Assembly: GCF_004023625.1 (NCBI RefSeq)
Contig: NZ_RPDJ01000002.1
Coordinates: 416,407 to 480,406, forward strand
Reading direction: 5' to 3'
Source: Streptomyces cavernae
GTDB taxonomy: Bacteria; Actinomycetota; Actinomycetes; Streptomycetales; Streptomycetaceae
DNA: 64,000 nucleotides
The position numbers and the translations under genes were made by a program. Below, piece by piece: positions 41,364 to 49,130 of the stretch (position 1 is the first letter of the stretch; the number at the start of each line of letters is the position of its first letter). The notes beneath the pieces were generated by a model that did not search any database, was not told the origin of the DNA, and was given only the letters and a program-made list of their open reading frames with translations.

Positions 41364-42515
41364 TTGAGACGCACGACAGCCATGCGCACCGCGCTGTCCG
41401 CAATCCTCTTACTCGGCACCTGGGCCACCGCGAGCGCACTGCCCGCCTCCGCCGCGGAACCCCCCACACGCCCGGCAACGGCGCCGGCCTCCCCCGGACT
41501 CCTCTCCGCCATGCAACGCGATATGGGCCTGACCAGGAGTCAGGCCGAGGCGCGCCTGGCCGCGGAGAAGACGGCGACAGCCGTGGAACGGAAGGCGAAG
41601 CGTGCCGCCGGGGCGTCGTACGGCGGCTCGTGGTTCGACGCCGGCAGCGGGAAGCTGACCGTCGCCGTCACCCGGAGCGCGAACGCCGAGGCCGTCCGCG
41701 CGACCGGCGCGACCGTGCGCGTCGTAAAGCACAGCGCGCGGCAGCTCGACGCGGCGAAGGCGCGCATCGACGCACTGTCCGCACCCACCGGCGTCAGCAG
41801 CTGGTACGTCGACCCCAAGGCCAACAGGGTCGTCGTGAACGTCGTCACGGCCCGGCAGTATGACAACGATGTCCAGACCTTCCTGGACCGAGCCCGTGAG
41901 ACGGGCCCCGTGACGGTGAGGCAGACGAGCGAGGCACCCCAGACCTTCGCCGCCGGGACCGTGGGCGGCGACCCCTATTACACCGGCAACTTCCGCTGCT
42001 CCATCGGCTTCTCGGTGCACGGCGGCTTCGTCACCGCGGGGCACTGCGGCCGGGCCGGTGACGCGGTGTACGGCTGGGACCGCTCGTACATCGGCAACTT
42101 CCAGGGCTCGTCGTTCCCGGACAACGACTACGCCTGGGTGAACGTCGGCAGCGGCTGGTGGACCGTACCGGTGGTGCTGGGCTGGGGCGCGATCCCCGAC
42201 CAGCTCGTCCGCGGCTCCGCCGAAGCCCCCGTGGGTTCCTCCATATGCCGCTCCGGCTCGACCACACACTGGCGCTGCGGCACCGTCCTGGCCAAGAACG
42301 AGACGGTCAACTACAGCGAGGGCGCCGTCCACCAGATGACGAAGACGAGCGTCTGCGCCGAGGGCGGTGACTCGGGCGGCTCCTTCCTCAGCGGCGACCA
42401 GGCACAGGGCGTCACCTCCGGCGGCTGGGGCAACTGCAGCTCCGGGGGCGAGACCTGGTACCAGCCCGTCAACGAGATACTCAACCGCTACGGTCTGAGG
42501 CTGCACACCGCCTGA
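41364..42515 (+). CDS. Streptogrisin-type secreted serine protease precursor (S1E)
   Basis: The protein has 383 aa. A signal peptide spans ~1-31 (AILLLGTWATASALPASA). A pro-region of ~165 residues follows (LLSAMQRDMGLTRSQAEARL; WYVDPKANRVVV), which acts as folding helper and inhibitor in this family. The mature protease starts near TVGGDPYYTG and has the triad H227 (TAGHCG), D255 (NDYAW) and S337 (GGDSGGS), with cysteine pairs for two or three disulfides. The TTG at 41364 was chosen because AAGGGG lies seven bases upstream; an in-frame ATG is at 41382. It degrades extracellular protein. It has no chitin-binding tail, unlike streptogrisin C. Confidence 0.92.
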   Translation: MRRTTAMRTALSAILLLGTWATASALPASAAEPPTRPATAPASPGLLSAMQRDMGLTRSQAEARLAAEKTATAVERKAKRAAGASYGGSWFDAGSGKLTVAVTRSANAEAVRATGATVRVVKHSARQLDAAKARIDALSAPTGVSSWYVDPKANRVVVNVVTARQYDNDVQTFLDRARETGPVTVRQTSEAPQTFAAGTVGGDPYYTGNFRCSIGFSVHGGFVTAGHCGRAGDAVYGWDRSYIGNFQGSSFPDNDYAWVNVGSGWWTVPVVLGWGAIPDQLVRGSAEAPVGSSICRSGSTTHWRCGTVLAKNETVNYSEGAVHQMTKTSVCAEGGDSGGSFLSGDQAQGVTSGGWGNCSSGGETWYQPVNEILNRYGLRLHTA

Positions 42516-42569
42516 CCGTCCACCACCAAGGACGAGCGGGCTTCGTCGGAACTTCGGTCCGCGACTCCG

Positions 42570-42604
42570 CCGGGGCGGGAAGACAGATTGTCTTCCCGCC
42601 CCGG
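42570..42604. terminator. Strong bidirectional terminator
   Basis: A perfect 16-bp stem (42570-42585 with 42589-42604) closes on a three-base loop GAT. It lies between the stops of the convergent protease and SHOCT-protein genes. Confidence 0.85.
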
Positions 42605-42636
42605 CCCGTGCGGGTGAACGACGCCCCTTTGACGGG

Positions 42637-43053
42637 TCAGTGCAGGATCTTTTCCTTTGCCCGGCGGAACTCCTCGTCGGAGATGTCGCCCCTGGCGCGG
42701 ATGTCCGAGAGTTTCGCGAGTTCCTCGATCTCGCTGGGGCGTCCCGGGCCCCCGGCGGTCTCACGGATGTAGGTGTCGAGCGCCTGCTGCCGGGCCCGGG
42801 CCTGCTCCCTCTCGCGCATGCCCATGCCCTTGCCGCGGGCGAGGACGTAGACGAAGACGCCGAGGAAGGGGAGAACGACCGCGAAGACGAGCCATCCGGC
42901 CTTGGCCCACCCGCTCATGGTGTCGTCGCGGAAGATGTCGGTGATGACGCGGAAGAGCAGGACGAACCACAGGACCCACAGGAAGACCCACATCATGGTC
43001 CAGAACGCGCCCAGCAGCGGATAGTCGTACGCCATGTACACGGAGCTGTCCAT
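42637..43053 (-). CDS. Membrane protein with PLD-nuclease-like N-terminus and SHOCT tail
   Basis: The protein has 138 aa. Two membrane helices lie at ~14-37 (LGAFWTMMWVFLWVLWFVLL) and ~50-70 (GWAKAGWLVFAVVLPFLGVF), followed by a basic, Arg/Gln-rich segment. The C-terminal ~28 residues are a SHOCT motif (EIEELAKLSDIRARGDIS, EEFRRAKEKIL), a short oligomerisation tail. The role is unknown; such proteins are common and often stress-induced in actinobacteria. The ribosome site GGAGAAGG is before the ATG at 43053. The gap to 43349 shows no gene. Confidence 0.8.
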   Translation of the reverse strand: MDSSVYMAYDYPLLGAFWTMMWVFLWVLWFVLLFRVITDIFRDDTMSGWAKAGWLVFAVVLPFLGVFVYVLARGKGMGMREREQARARQQALDTYIRETAGGPGRPSEIEELAKLSDIRARGDISDEEFRRAKEKILH

Positions 43054-43349
43054 TGCCTTCTCCCATTTCCGATCCGTGCCGCCTCGCGGCGGTGTCCGAT
43101 CATGCGCCGCTGCCGCCTGGCCTCCGGGGTCGCCGACGCGGTAGCCGTTCGCCGCTGCCGCCGCACAGTTCAGCCAAGCCCGTCACCTCGTGGAGAGGCA
43201 TCGCCTGTGGCGGGTGATTTCCGCTCGCGCGGGCGGTCGGTCAGCCGGGCGTACCAGCGCGACGCGGCCACCAGCCGCCCGGAGCCACCACCAGGCCGCC
43301 ACGCGCACGCCGCCCGTCCGGGGGCGGCCGGCGCGGTGCGCTGCCGCCG

Positions 43350-44717
43350 TCACCTGTCGAGGGGTTTCGCGGTGCCGGTTGCCGTGCCGTGTCCGTCCGG
43401 GCCCGCACGGTCGGCCGCTGCGGCGAGAACGCCGAGGATCGCCAGGACGAGCACCACGATGCCCAGGACGAGCGCCACGGATGCCGGGGTCGGGTAGTTC
43501 CACAGCGCCAGGGCGAGCGCGCCCGCGGCGATGACGACGCCGGTGGTCCAGCCGCGGTGGGTGTCCAGCCAGTGGCCCGTGCTGCCGGTGCGCAGGCCGG
43601 AGCGGGCCAGGGCACGGCCCGCGGCCCCGGTGCTCCGGGCGGCGCCGGAGCGCACCGCGCGGGCACCCCGGCCCCGCCCGTACAGATAGGCCGCGAGCGC
43701 GGTGATCACCGCGATGACGAGAAAGGTTCGGGCACTCTGGCGCAGGAAGCGGACGAACGTGTCGAAGATGTCGGCGGCCGCGTCCTCCGGCAGTGTCGTC
43801 GGCGGAACGGAGTCCAGATACACCCGGCGCATGACCGCCAGACCTATGAGCAGCACGATCATCATGACGCCGATGCCGATCGCGGCGCTCATCAGGGCCA
43901 CCCGGTGAGCGGGCGCCGCCCAGATGGCGAGTGCGGCCAGCGCGAGGACGACCACGGGCAGCCACGTACCGACGATGTCGAGCACGCGCATCCAGCCCTG
44001 CGCCTCCTGGAGCTTGTCGGTCTTCAGCAGTGGAACGGTCTGGTCGACCTCGGGGATGTTCGCCGCCTTTTCGAATCCGGCGTCCACCAGGCGTTGCTTC
44101 ACGTTGTCGACGACGGTGCCGATGTCCAGCACGATGGTGTTCCCCCGCGCCTGCACCGCGCTGCTCCCCTGGTCGGTGAGGACCTTCACCACGGCGGCGT
44201 GGGCGCGGCGGTTGGCCTCCTCCCACGCCTGGGCGAACTCGTCGCTGGTCACCACCCTCGAGACCACGGCGCTCACGGCGTTGGTGAGCGCGCTCTTGAG
44301 CGGTCCGGCCAGTGCCGGGGCGCGTTCCACCACCGGGGGAGGCGCGCCGGCCTGCTGGAGCGCGTCGGCGAGGTAGTCGGTGAACGCGTCGACGTCGACA
44401 TTGCTCACCACACGGTTGGTCAGCCGGTCGGTCACCACGTCCTGCACGGAGGGTTCCGAGGCGATCGGTTGCACGGTCTGCACGTACCGGTCGGTGTCGG
44501 ACACCTCGCTGTCCACCCAGGTGGCGACGACCGCGAGCGGGGCGAGCAGGAAGGCCAGCAGCAGCAGGACGGAGGCCCCCGTGTAGCGCAGGCGCCGGTG
44601 GCGGACGGCGGCGGCCTTCCGCAGCCTGTCGTAGTCCGCGCGCTCGGCGGCGCTCAGCGCGGGCTTCTCTTCTGGCCGGTCAGGGCCCTGGGAAGCGGAA
44701 GATCCGGACGGGGCCAT
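43350..44717 (-). CDS. Multi-pass integral membrane protein of unknown function
   Basis: The protein has 455 aa. The first membrane helix is at ~46-66 (ASVLLLLAFLLAPLAVV). A ~180-residue region outside follows, with DTDRYVQTVQPIASEPSVQD as its most conserved-looking part. Further helices are near 240-260, 270-295, 335-355 and two near the C-terminus. No enzymatic motif is visible. The family is widespread in Streptomyces without known function. GGAGAAG precedes the ATG at 44717. It is divergent from the diacylglycerol kinase relic. Confidence 0.75.
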   Translation of the reverse strand: MAPSGSSASQGPDRPEEKPALSAAERADYDRLRKAAAVRHRRLRYTGASVLLLLAFLLAPLAVVATWVDSEVSDTDRYVQTVQPIASEPSVQDVVTDRLTNRVVSNVDVDAFTDYLADALQQAGAPPPVVERAPALAGPLKSALTNAVSAVVSRVVTSDEFAQAWEEANRRAHAAVVKVLTDQGSSAVQARGNTIVLDIGTVVDNVKQRLVDAGFEKAANIPEVDQTVPLLKTDKLQEAQGWMRVLDIVGTWLPVVVLALAALAIWAAPAHRVALMSAAIGIGVMMIVLLIGLAVMRRVYLDSVPPTTLPEDAAADIFDTFVRFLRQSARTFLVIAVITALAAYLYGRGRGARAVRSGAARSTGAAGRALARSGLRTGSTGHWLDTHRGWTTGVVIAAGALALALWNYPTPASVALVLGIVVLVLAILGVLAAAADRAGPDGHGTATGTAKPLDR

Positions 44718-44929
44718 CGGACTTCTCCCTTCGCGCGCGGCGCCTTTCCCGGCCGCGCGCACTGTTCACGGTGGCCGCCACCACGGCTGTCTCGCATCGC
44801 CTGTGCCGGGTGAGTGAGTGGGGGCCCGGCGGAGGTGGCGGGTCGCCCACGCCGGGTGATGCGCTTCGCCGGTGGTGCCCATGGAATGGAGGGGCGAGAG
44901 GCGGCGGAGTGGGCGGGAGGTCTGAGCCG

Positions 44930-45115
44930 GTGAACAGGCGTTGGGCCGCACGCCTGGCGATGGCGGCGGGAACGGCGGCGCTGCTGGTCCTGCTGGTGTC
45001 TGCCGGGCTTCGAAGCGTCGCGCTGGTGGGGGTGGGGCTGGCCGGGCTGGGCGCCACGGCGGCCGGCGTGTGGTGGGTGCTGGCGCACGGAGGCGCGGCA
45101 CGGGCGTTCTGGCCT
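44930..45115 (+). pseudogene. N-terminal remnant of a diacylglycerol-kinase-family membrane protein
   Basis: From a GTG at 44930 with GGGAGG nine bases upstream the frame codes two membrane helices (RWAARLAMAAGTAALLVLLV, VGVGLAGLGATAAGVWWVLA), the layout seen at the start of Streptomyces diacylglycerol kinase fusions. After about 45115 the match ends and an unrelated Arg/Pro-rich tail runs to 45355. A deletion probably removed the catalytic part. Confidence 0.5.
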
Positions 45116-45184
45116 CACCCTGCTGGGCGAGGCCGGCGGCCGCGGTGGTCGGAGGGGCGGTCACGGTATTTCCCCCCAGCCTTT

Positions 45185-45353
45185 CCCCGTGGCCGCCGCC
45201 ATCGGCTCCGGACTGCACCCGCATGCCGCACACCGGGTCCTCGACCACGGTTTCGTCGTCCTGGGAGACGGGGCCGCGCCCATGCTCCGTCGTGTTCGCT
45301 GTGTGCTCCACCGTGTCAGCCGTGCTGCCCGCCGGAGCTCGGTCGGCACCCAT
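45185..45353 (-). pseudogene. N-terminal remnant of a YHS-type heavy-metal (copper) P-type ATPase
   Basis: From an ATG at 45353 with GGGAGG nine bases upstream, the reverse frame codes a hydrophilic His/Glu-containing lead and then VVEDPVCGMRVQ, the YHS metal-binding start found in front of CopA-type ATPases. The match ends there; the open frame continues without meaning to 44766. A CsoR-like copper operator lies 46 bp upstream. It faces the diacylglycerol kinase relic, as if one deletion removed the ends of two convergent genes. Confidence 0.55.
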
Positions 45354-45398
45354 GACTTATCGCCTCCCTTGCGGATCACTCTCCAGCCTGAGCTTGCA

Positions 45399-45417
45399 TA
45401 CCCCTGCCGGGTAGGGG
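45399..45417. promoter_or_regulatory. CsoR-like copper operator
   Basis: TACCC at 45399-45403 faces GGGTA at 45409-45413, and CCCCT at 45401-45405 faces AGGGG at 45413-45417. Interleaved runs of this TACCCC/GGGGTA kind are the binding pattern of CsoR copper repressors. The site is between the CopA-like relic and the forward SHOCT/DUF2933 genes, so it may serve both directions. Confidence 0.5.
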
Positions 45418-45555
45418 CTCAATGGCCCACTGGTCCTGGACCATCCGGCCCCAGACCCCGGCACCGGACAGAGGCACGATGCAGGGGAAGGGCAAGAAAC
45501 CGCCGGGAGCCCGTCCGGCCCCCGATCGCCGACAAGCAGAAGCAGGTGAGTGGCG

Positions 45556-45825
45556 ATGATGTTCTGGTACGACCGCGACGTCAGCGGATGGGGATGGTTC
45601 GCGATGTCGGCCGGCATGATCCTGTTCTGGGCGCTGGTCATCACAGTCGCAGTGCTGCTCTTCCGGACCCTCAACAGCCCCCGTGAGCACACCCACACCC
45701 ACACGCCCGCAGCGCCCACGCCCGAGGACATCCTTCGCGAGCGGCTGGCCCGCGGGGAGATCGACGAGGACGAGTACCGGCGCCGCCTGAGCACGCTGCG
45801 CTCCGGCCCTCTCACCAAGAACTGA
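45556..45825 (+). CDS. Small membrane protein with SHOCT domain
   Basis: The protein has 89 aa. One membrane helix is at ~13-37 (MSAGMILFWALVITVAVLLF), then a His/Thr-rich link (EHTHTHTP) that might bind metal, then a SHOCT motif (EDILRERLARGEIDEDEY, RRRLSTL). AGGTGA is six bases before the ATG at 45556. It is followed 51 bp on by a DUF2933-type gene. Together with the CsoR-like site upstream, membership in a copper-stress unit is inferred. The molecular role is unknown. Confidence 0.8.
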   Translation: MMFWYDRDVSGWGWFAMSAGMILFWALVITVAVLLFRTLNSPREHTHTHTPAAPTPEDILRERLARGEIDEDEYRRRLSTLRSGPLTKN

Positions 45826-45876
45826 ACCCCGGCCGCCCCGGTGGCCGCCCACAGCCCCTCTCGAAGGAGGTCCGTG

Positions 45877-46176
45877 ATGAACGACAAGCGGAACTACGGC
45901 ATGTACGCGCTCGCGGCCGCGATCGTCGCCGTCGGCGCCCTGATCGTCGGCGCGTCCCTGGAAAGCCTGCTCTGGCTGGCCCTCGTCGCCGCCTGCCCGC
46001 TGATGATGTTCTTCATGATGCGCGGCATGCACGGCCAAGGCATGCACGGCCACGACATGCACGGCGGACACCGTCAACACGGCGACGACCGAGACTCAGC
46101 CCCTTCCCCGAGCTCCTCGGACAGGGGAGACCCCATGCGCAAGCACGACCACCACACCGGACCCGGCCACGCCTGA
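45877..46176 (+). CDS. DUF2933-type small membrane protein, His/Met-rich
   Basis: The protein has 99 aa. Two membrane helices cover ~10-48 (YALAAAIVAVGALIVGASLE, LLWLALVAACPLMMFFMM). The region ~49-66 is a strong Met/His/Gly metal-binding candidate (RGMHGQGMHGHDMHGGHRQH). The C-terminus is again His-rich. DUF2933 proteins usually accompany copper or other heavy-metal resistance genes. AAGGAGG lies six bases before the ATG at 45877. Probable operon with the upstream SHOCT gene. Confidence 0.82.
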   Translation: MNDKRNYGMYALAAAIVAVGALIVGASLESLLWLALVAACPLMMFFMMRGMHGQGMHGHDMHGGHRQHGDDRDSAPSPSSSDRGDPMRKHDHHTGPGHA

Positions 46177-46500
46177 CCGGCCCGAGCCCGCGGGGGATGA
46201 GCGCCATGGCGGCGATGATCACACCGCCGGCCGGGGCGCTGATCCTCGCGGGCATTTCCACGACATCGCCCCGCGCTGACGGATCGGCCCGACGGGCGAG
46301 CAACTCGGCACTTCCCCCAGGCCTTCACGCACCTGGCGCTGAGCCGCGCCCCGTCACGACCTGGACCGCCGTCACCGTCGCCATGCGGGACCAATGGGCC
46401 CACGCAATGGACCATCCGGCCCTTTCTCGTGCCGGTCGACCGAGCGTGCGATGAATGTGAACGCAGGATTCCTGATTCACCACCGAATGGGGGTGCGATC
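46177..46500. other. Intergenic region, no gene supported
   Basis: No domain, repeat or strong hairpin is recognised in these 324 bp. GGGGGTG just before 46501 is the ribosome site of the next gene. Confidence 0.4.
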
Positions 46501-46974
46501 ATGAACGGGATCAGTGGAGTAGCCACGCCTGCTCACGACACCTCCTGGCGTCATTTCGCTCGGCACTACTTCGAGATGGTGGCGGCGATGCTGCTGGGCA
46601 TGGTCGTCCTGGGACCCGTGTGGAGGCTGGCCCTCTCGCTTCTCGGGCCCTCCGACGCCCGTAACTACGCCGAGCTGGTCGCCCTCGTGATGGCTACGAA
46701 CATGACGATCGGCATGTCGGTGTGGATGCGTCATCGCGGTCACGGTTGGGCGAGTATCGGCGAGATGGCCGTTGCGATGTACCTGCCCTTCGTCGTCCTG
46801 TTCGGCCCCTACTGGGCAGGCCTGATATCCGGCGGGACGATGCTGTTCGCAGGGCACATCATCATGCTCCCGTGCATGTTCATCGTCATGCTCCGTCGGC
46901 GTGACGAGTACTCGCGGGACCATCGCCGTCATACGACCCGTCACGATCGGTCCGCGGAACGGCTGGCGGCCTGA
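46501..46974 (+). CDS. Small multi-pass membrane protein of unknown function
   Basis: The protein has 157 aa. About four membrane helices are visible: ~25-48 (MVAAMLLGMVVLGPVWRLAL), ~58-76 (ELVALVMATNMTIGMSVWM), ~88-106 (MAVAMYLPFVVLFGPYWAGL) and ~110-132 (GGTMLFAGHIIMLPCMFIVM). The C-terminus is charged with RHHTTRH-like histidines. Relatives are sometimes labelled flagellar FliP-like, but Streptomyces has no flagella, so that label should not be trusted. The nearby copper-type genes suggest a metal or stress link only by location. Confidence 0.75.
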   Translation: MNGISGVATPAHDTSWRHFARHYFEMVAAMLLGMVVLGPVWRLALSLLGPSDARNYAELVALVMATNMTIGMSVWMRHRGHGWASIGEMAVAMYLPFVVLFGPYWAGLISGGTMLFAGHIIMLPCMFIVMLRRRDEYSRDHRRHTTRHDRSAERLAA

Positions 46975-47078
46975 GCGGTGGGCACGCGTGTGACACGGAG
47001 CTGACGGAAGTGCCGGGCCGGCCCGGGAGAGAAGTAAGGCGACCGTGCAGTGCCGCTCCCGGCCGTTCGGCGCAGATG

Positions 47079-48536
47079 TCACACCGTCGCGGAGGTGCCC
47101 TCGGCCTCCGGTGCGGTAACGCTGCCCAGCAGGCGCAGAGCCGCTTCGGAGGGTGAGCCGGGCTCGGCCGTGTAGGCGATCAGGCGCTGTCCGGACGAGC
47201 TGGGGATGAGGAGATTCTCGAAGCTGAGATCCATGGCGCCGACCAGCAGATGACGCAGTTGTTTCACTCCCGTTCTGCAGGTGCGCACCGGGTGGCGGGC
47301 CCAGCGCCAGGTGGACGGCGGGAGGCTGGAGCCCGTCTGCAGGACCGACCGGATCGCGCCGAGGCCGAGGTCCGCGCCGGGACGGGCGCCGGCCTTCTCG
47401 TCCGCGACCAGGTAGCCCGCGCCGACGCCGACCATCGTCGCGCCGGTGCGCTGGGCGACCCGCCATGCGCCGTTGGCGTCGGGGAAGGCCGGGCTGCCGT
47501 CGTAGAGCACGACCGTGGACCCGTGGAGGAGTCCCGCGACGAGGAAGTTCCACACCATCCAACTGGTGGAGGTGATGAAGAGGTAGCGGTCGTCGGGGCG
47601 CAGGTCGGCGCCGAGGCCGAGAGCCTTGAGAAGTTCCACGACGATCCCACCGTGGCTGTGCACGATGCCTTTCGGGACGCCGGTGGTTCCCGAAGACCAC
47701 AGGATCCACAGGGGGTGGTCGAACGGCACGTCGGCGAACTCCAGGCGGGCGTCCGCGGTGGCCGAGGCGGCCCACTCATGCTCGGTCACGTCCTCGCGTC
47801 GCGACCAGGTGACCGAACCTCCCGGACGCAGTCGGCTCACGGTGACGAGGTGCCGGAGCGTGGGCAGACCGTCGACGATGTCGGCGATCTCCTCGCGGCG
47901 GTCGTGCTGCCTGCCGCCGTGCCGGTAACCGTCCGCGGCGACCAGGACCGCCGGCCGCGCCTGCCGGAGCCGGGCCAGCACACTGGGGGTGCCGAAGTCC
48001 GGAGAACACACGGTCCAGACGGCACCCACCGCCGCGGTGGCGAGCAGGGCGACGACGGTCTCGGAGATGTTGGGCAGATATCCCGCGACGCAGTCGCCGG
48101 GCCCGACACCGAGATCGCGCAGGGTGGCACTGAACGCGGCGGCCTGACAGCGCAGTTCGGACCACGAGGTCTCGACGGGCGCGCCGCCCTCGGACACGCT
48201 GACCAGTGCCGGGCGGGTCGCCGGTGGTTGTGCCGAGGGATGCGCGAGGCATCGCTCGGCGAAGTTGACCCGGGCTCCGGTGAACCACCGGGCTCCGGGC
48301 ATCGCCGGGTCGGCCAGTACCTGGTCGTACGTGCTGACCTCGTCGAGTCCGTAGTACTGCCAGACGGCGGACCAGAAGGCGGGCAGGTCCGTCGTGCTCC
48401 ACCGCCACAGGGCGGCGTAGTCGGGGAACGACAGGCCGCGCGTGTCCCCGAGCCATCGGATGAAGCCGGAGATGTTGGAGCGGGCGGCGGTTGCGGGATC
48501 CGGGCTCCACAGGAGGTCGGTGTCGGGTGTCTTCAT
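47079..48536 (-). CDS. Acetoacetyl-CoA synthetase truncated and fused to an MmyB-type regulator tail
   Basis: The protein has 485 aa. Residues 1 to ~411 are acetoacetyl-CoA synthetase (FIRWLGDTRGL, the adenylation motif WSSGTTGVPKGIVHSHGG, and SVLQTGSSLPPSTWRW). At about 47298-47303 the sequence switches in frame to WARHPVRTCRTGVKQLRH, LVGAMDLSFENL and YTAEPGSPSEAALRLLGS, the end of an XRE-type regulator with MmyB ligand domain. A full synthetase has ~650 residues; the lost part holds the C-terminal domain with the catalytic lysine, so adenylate formation should fail. It is the last gene after acxABC, where an intact enzyme would convert acetoacetate to acetoacetyl-CoA. ATG at 48536 after GGAAGG. 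Confidence 0.8.
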   Translation of the reverse strand: MKTPDTDLLWSPDPATAARSNISGFIRWLGDTRGLSFPDYAALWRWSTTDLPAFWSAVWQYYGLDEVSTYDQVLADPAMPGARWFTGARVNFAERCLAHPSAQPPATRPALVSVSEGGAPVETSWSELRCQAAAFSATLRDLGVGPGDCVAGYLPNISETVVALLATAAVGAVWTVCSPDFGTPSVLARLRQARPAVLVAADGYRHGGRQHDRREEIADIVDGLPTLRHLVTVSRLRPGGSVTWSRREDVTEHEWAASATADARLEFADVPFDHPLWILWSSGTTGVPKGIVHSHGGIVVELLKALGLGADLRPDDRYLFITSTSWMVWNFLVAGLLHGSTVVLYDGSPAFPDANGAWRVAQRTGATMVGVGAGYLVADEKAGARPGADLGLGAIRSVLQTGSSLPPSTWRWARHPVRTCRTGVKQLRHLLVGAMDLSFENLLIPSSSGQRLIAYTAEPGSPSEAALRLLGSVTAPEAEGTSATV

Positions 48537-48601
48537 CGTCGCCTTCCACGGGGGACGGCCGGCGGGGAGGTGAGGAGGAAACGACCCCGCCGGCCTTGGT
48601 C

Positions 48602-49120
48602 CTAAAGGCTCACGGGCAGGTCGCGGCCGAGCCACTCGGTGTAGAACGTGGCCAGGTCGGGTGTGAAGTCGACCTCCACCGGAAAGGTCGGGGGGACGCA
48701 GTCGACGTCGAGAAGCGTGCCACTGACCGGGCAGAGGAACTCGCGGATCTCGACGAGGCCGGGATCGATGGTGAGATGTTCCTCGGGGTAGACCTCGAGG
48801 AAGTCCTCACGGCTGCGCCGGACGATCACCCGGCAGTGCATCTTCCAGTTTCCGTTCCAGGGGCCGAGTTCGGCGCCCGCTCTCGTCTTGACGATGGCCT
48901 TGCCGTCCTTGGCGACGATGAACAGGTTCTCCCCGAGAGGGAGCAGGATCTGCTCCTCCCAGTCGACGAGTTGCTGCATCGCGACGAGGGTTTCGGCGAA
49001 GCGGGACTCCTCCTTCGGAGCCCGCATGAGGCCGAGCAGTTCCTCCCAGGACAGCTTGCGCCCCACCAGGGCGGTCGTTGTCTCCTGGCTGGAGGTTCGG
49101 GAACGGTCGTCGTCAGTCAT
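48602..49120 (-). CDS. acxC: Acetone carboxylase gamma subunit
   Basis: The protein has 172 aa, as expected for the small subunit. Typical stretches are LSWEELLGLMRAPKEESRF, VDWEEQILLPLGENLFIV, KMHCRVIVRRSREDFLEVYP and EIREFLCPVSGTLLDVDCVP. The two cysteines in the last motif suit a metal or structural site. With the alpha and beta subunits it converts acetone and bicarbonate to acetoacetate using ATP. It lies 10 bp downstream of acxB in one operon. Confidence 0.9.
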   Translation of the reverse strand: MTDDDRSRTSSQETTTALVGRKLSWEELLGLMRAPKEESRFAETLVAMQQLVDWEEQILLPLGENLFIVAKDGKAIVKTRAGAELGPWNGNWKMHCRVIVRRSREDFLEVYPEEHLTIDPGLVEIREFLCPVSGTLLDVDCVPPTFPVEVDFTPDLATFYTEWLGRDLPVSL

Positions 49121-49130
49121 GGTTGTTCCT

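Noticed and set aside
46501..46974. Flagellar FliP-like identity for the small membrane protein
   Set aside because: It rests only on general hydrophobicity; no FliP motif is visible and Streptomyces has no flagella.
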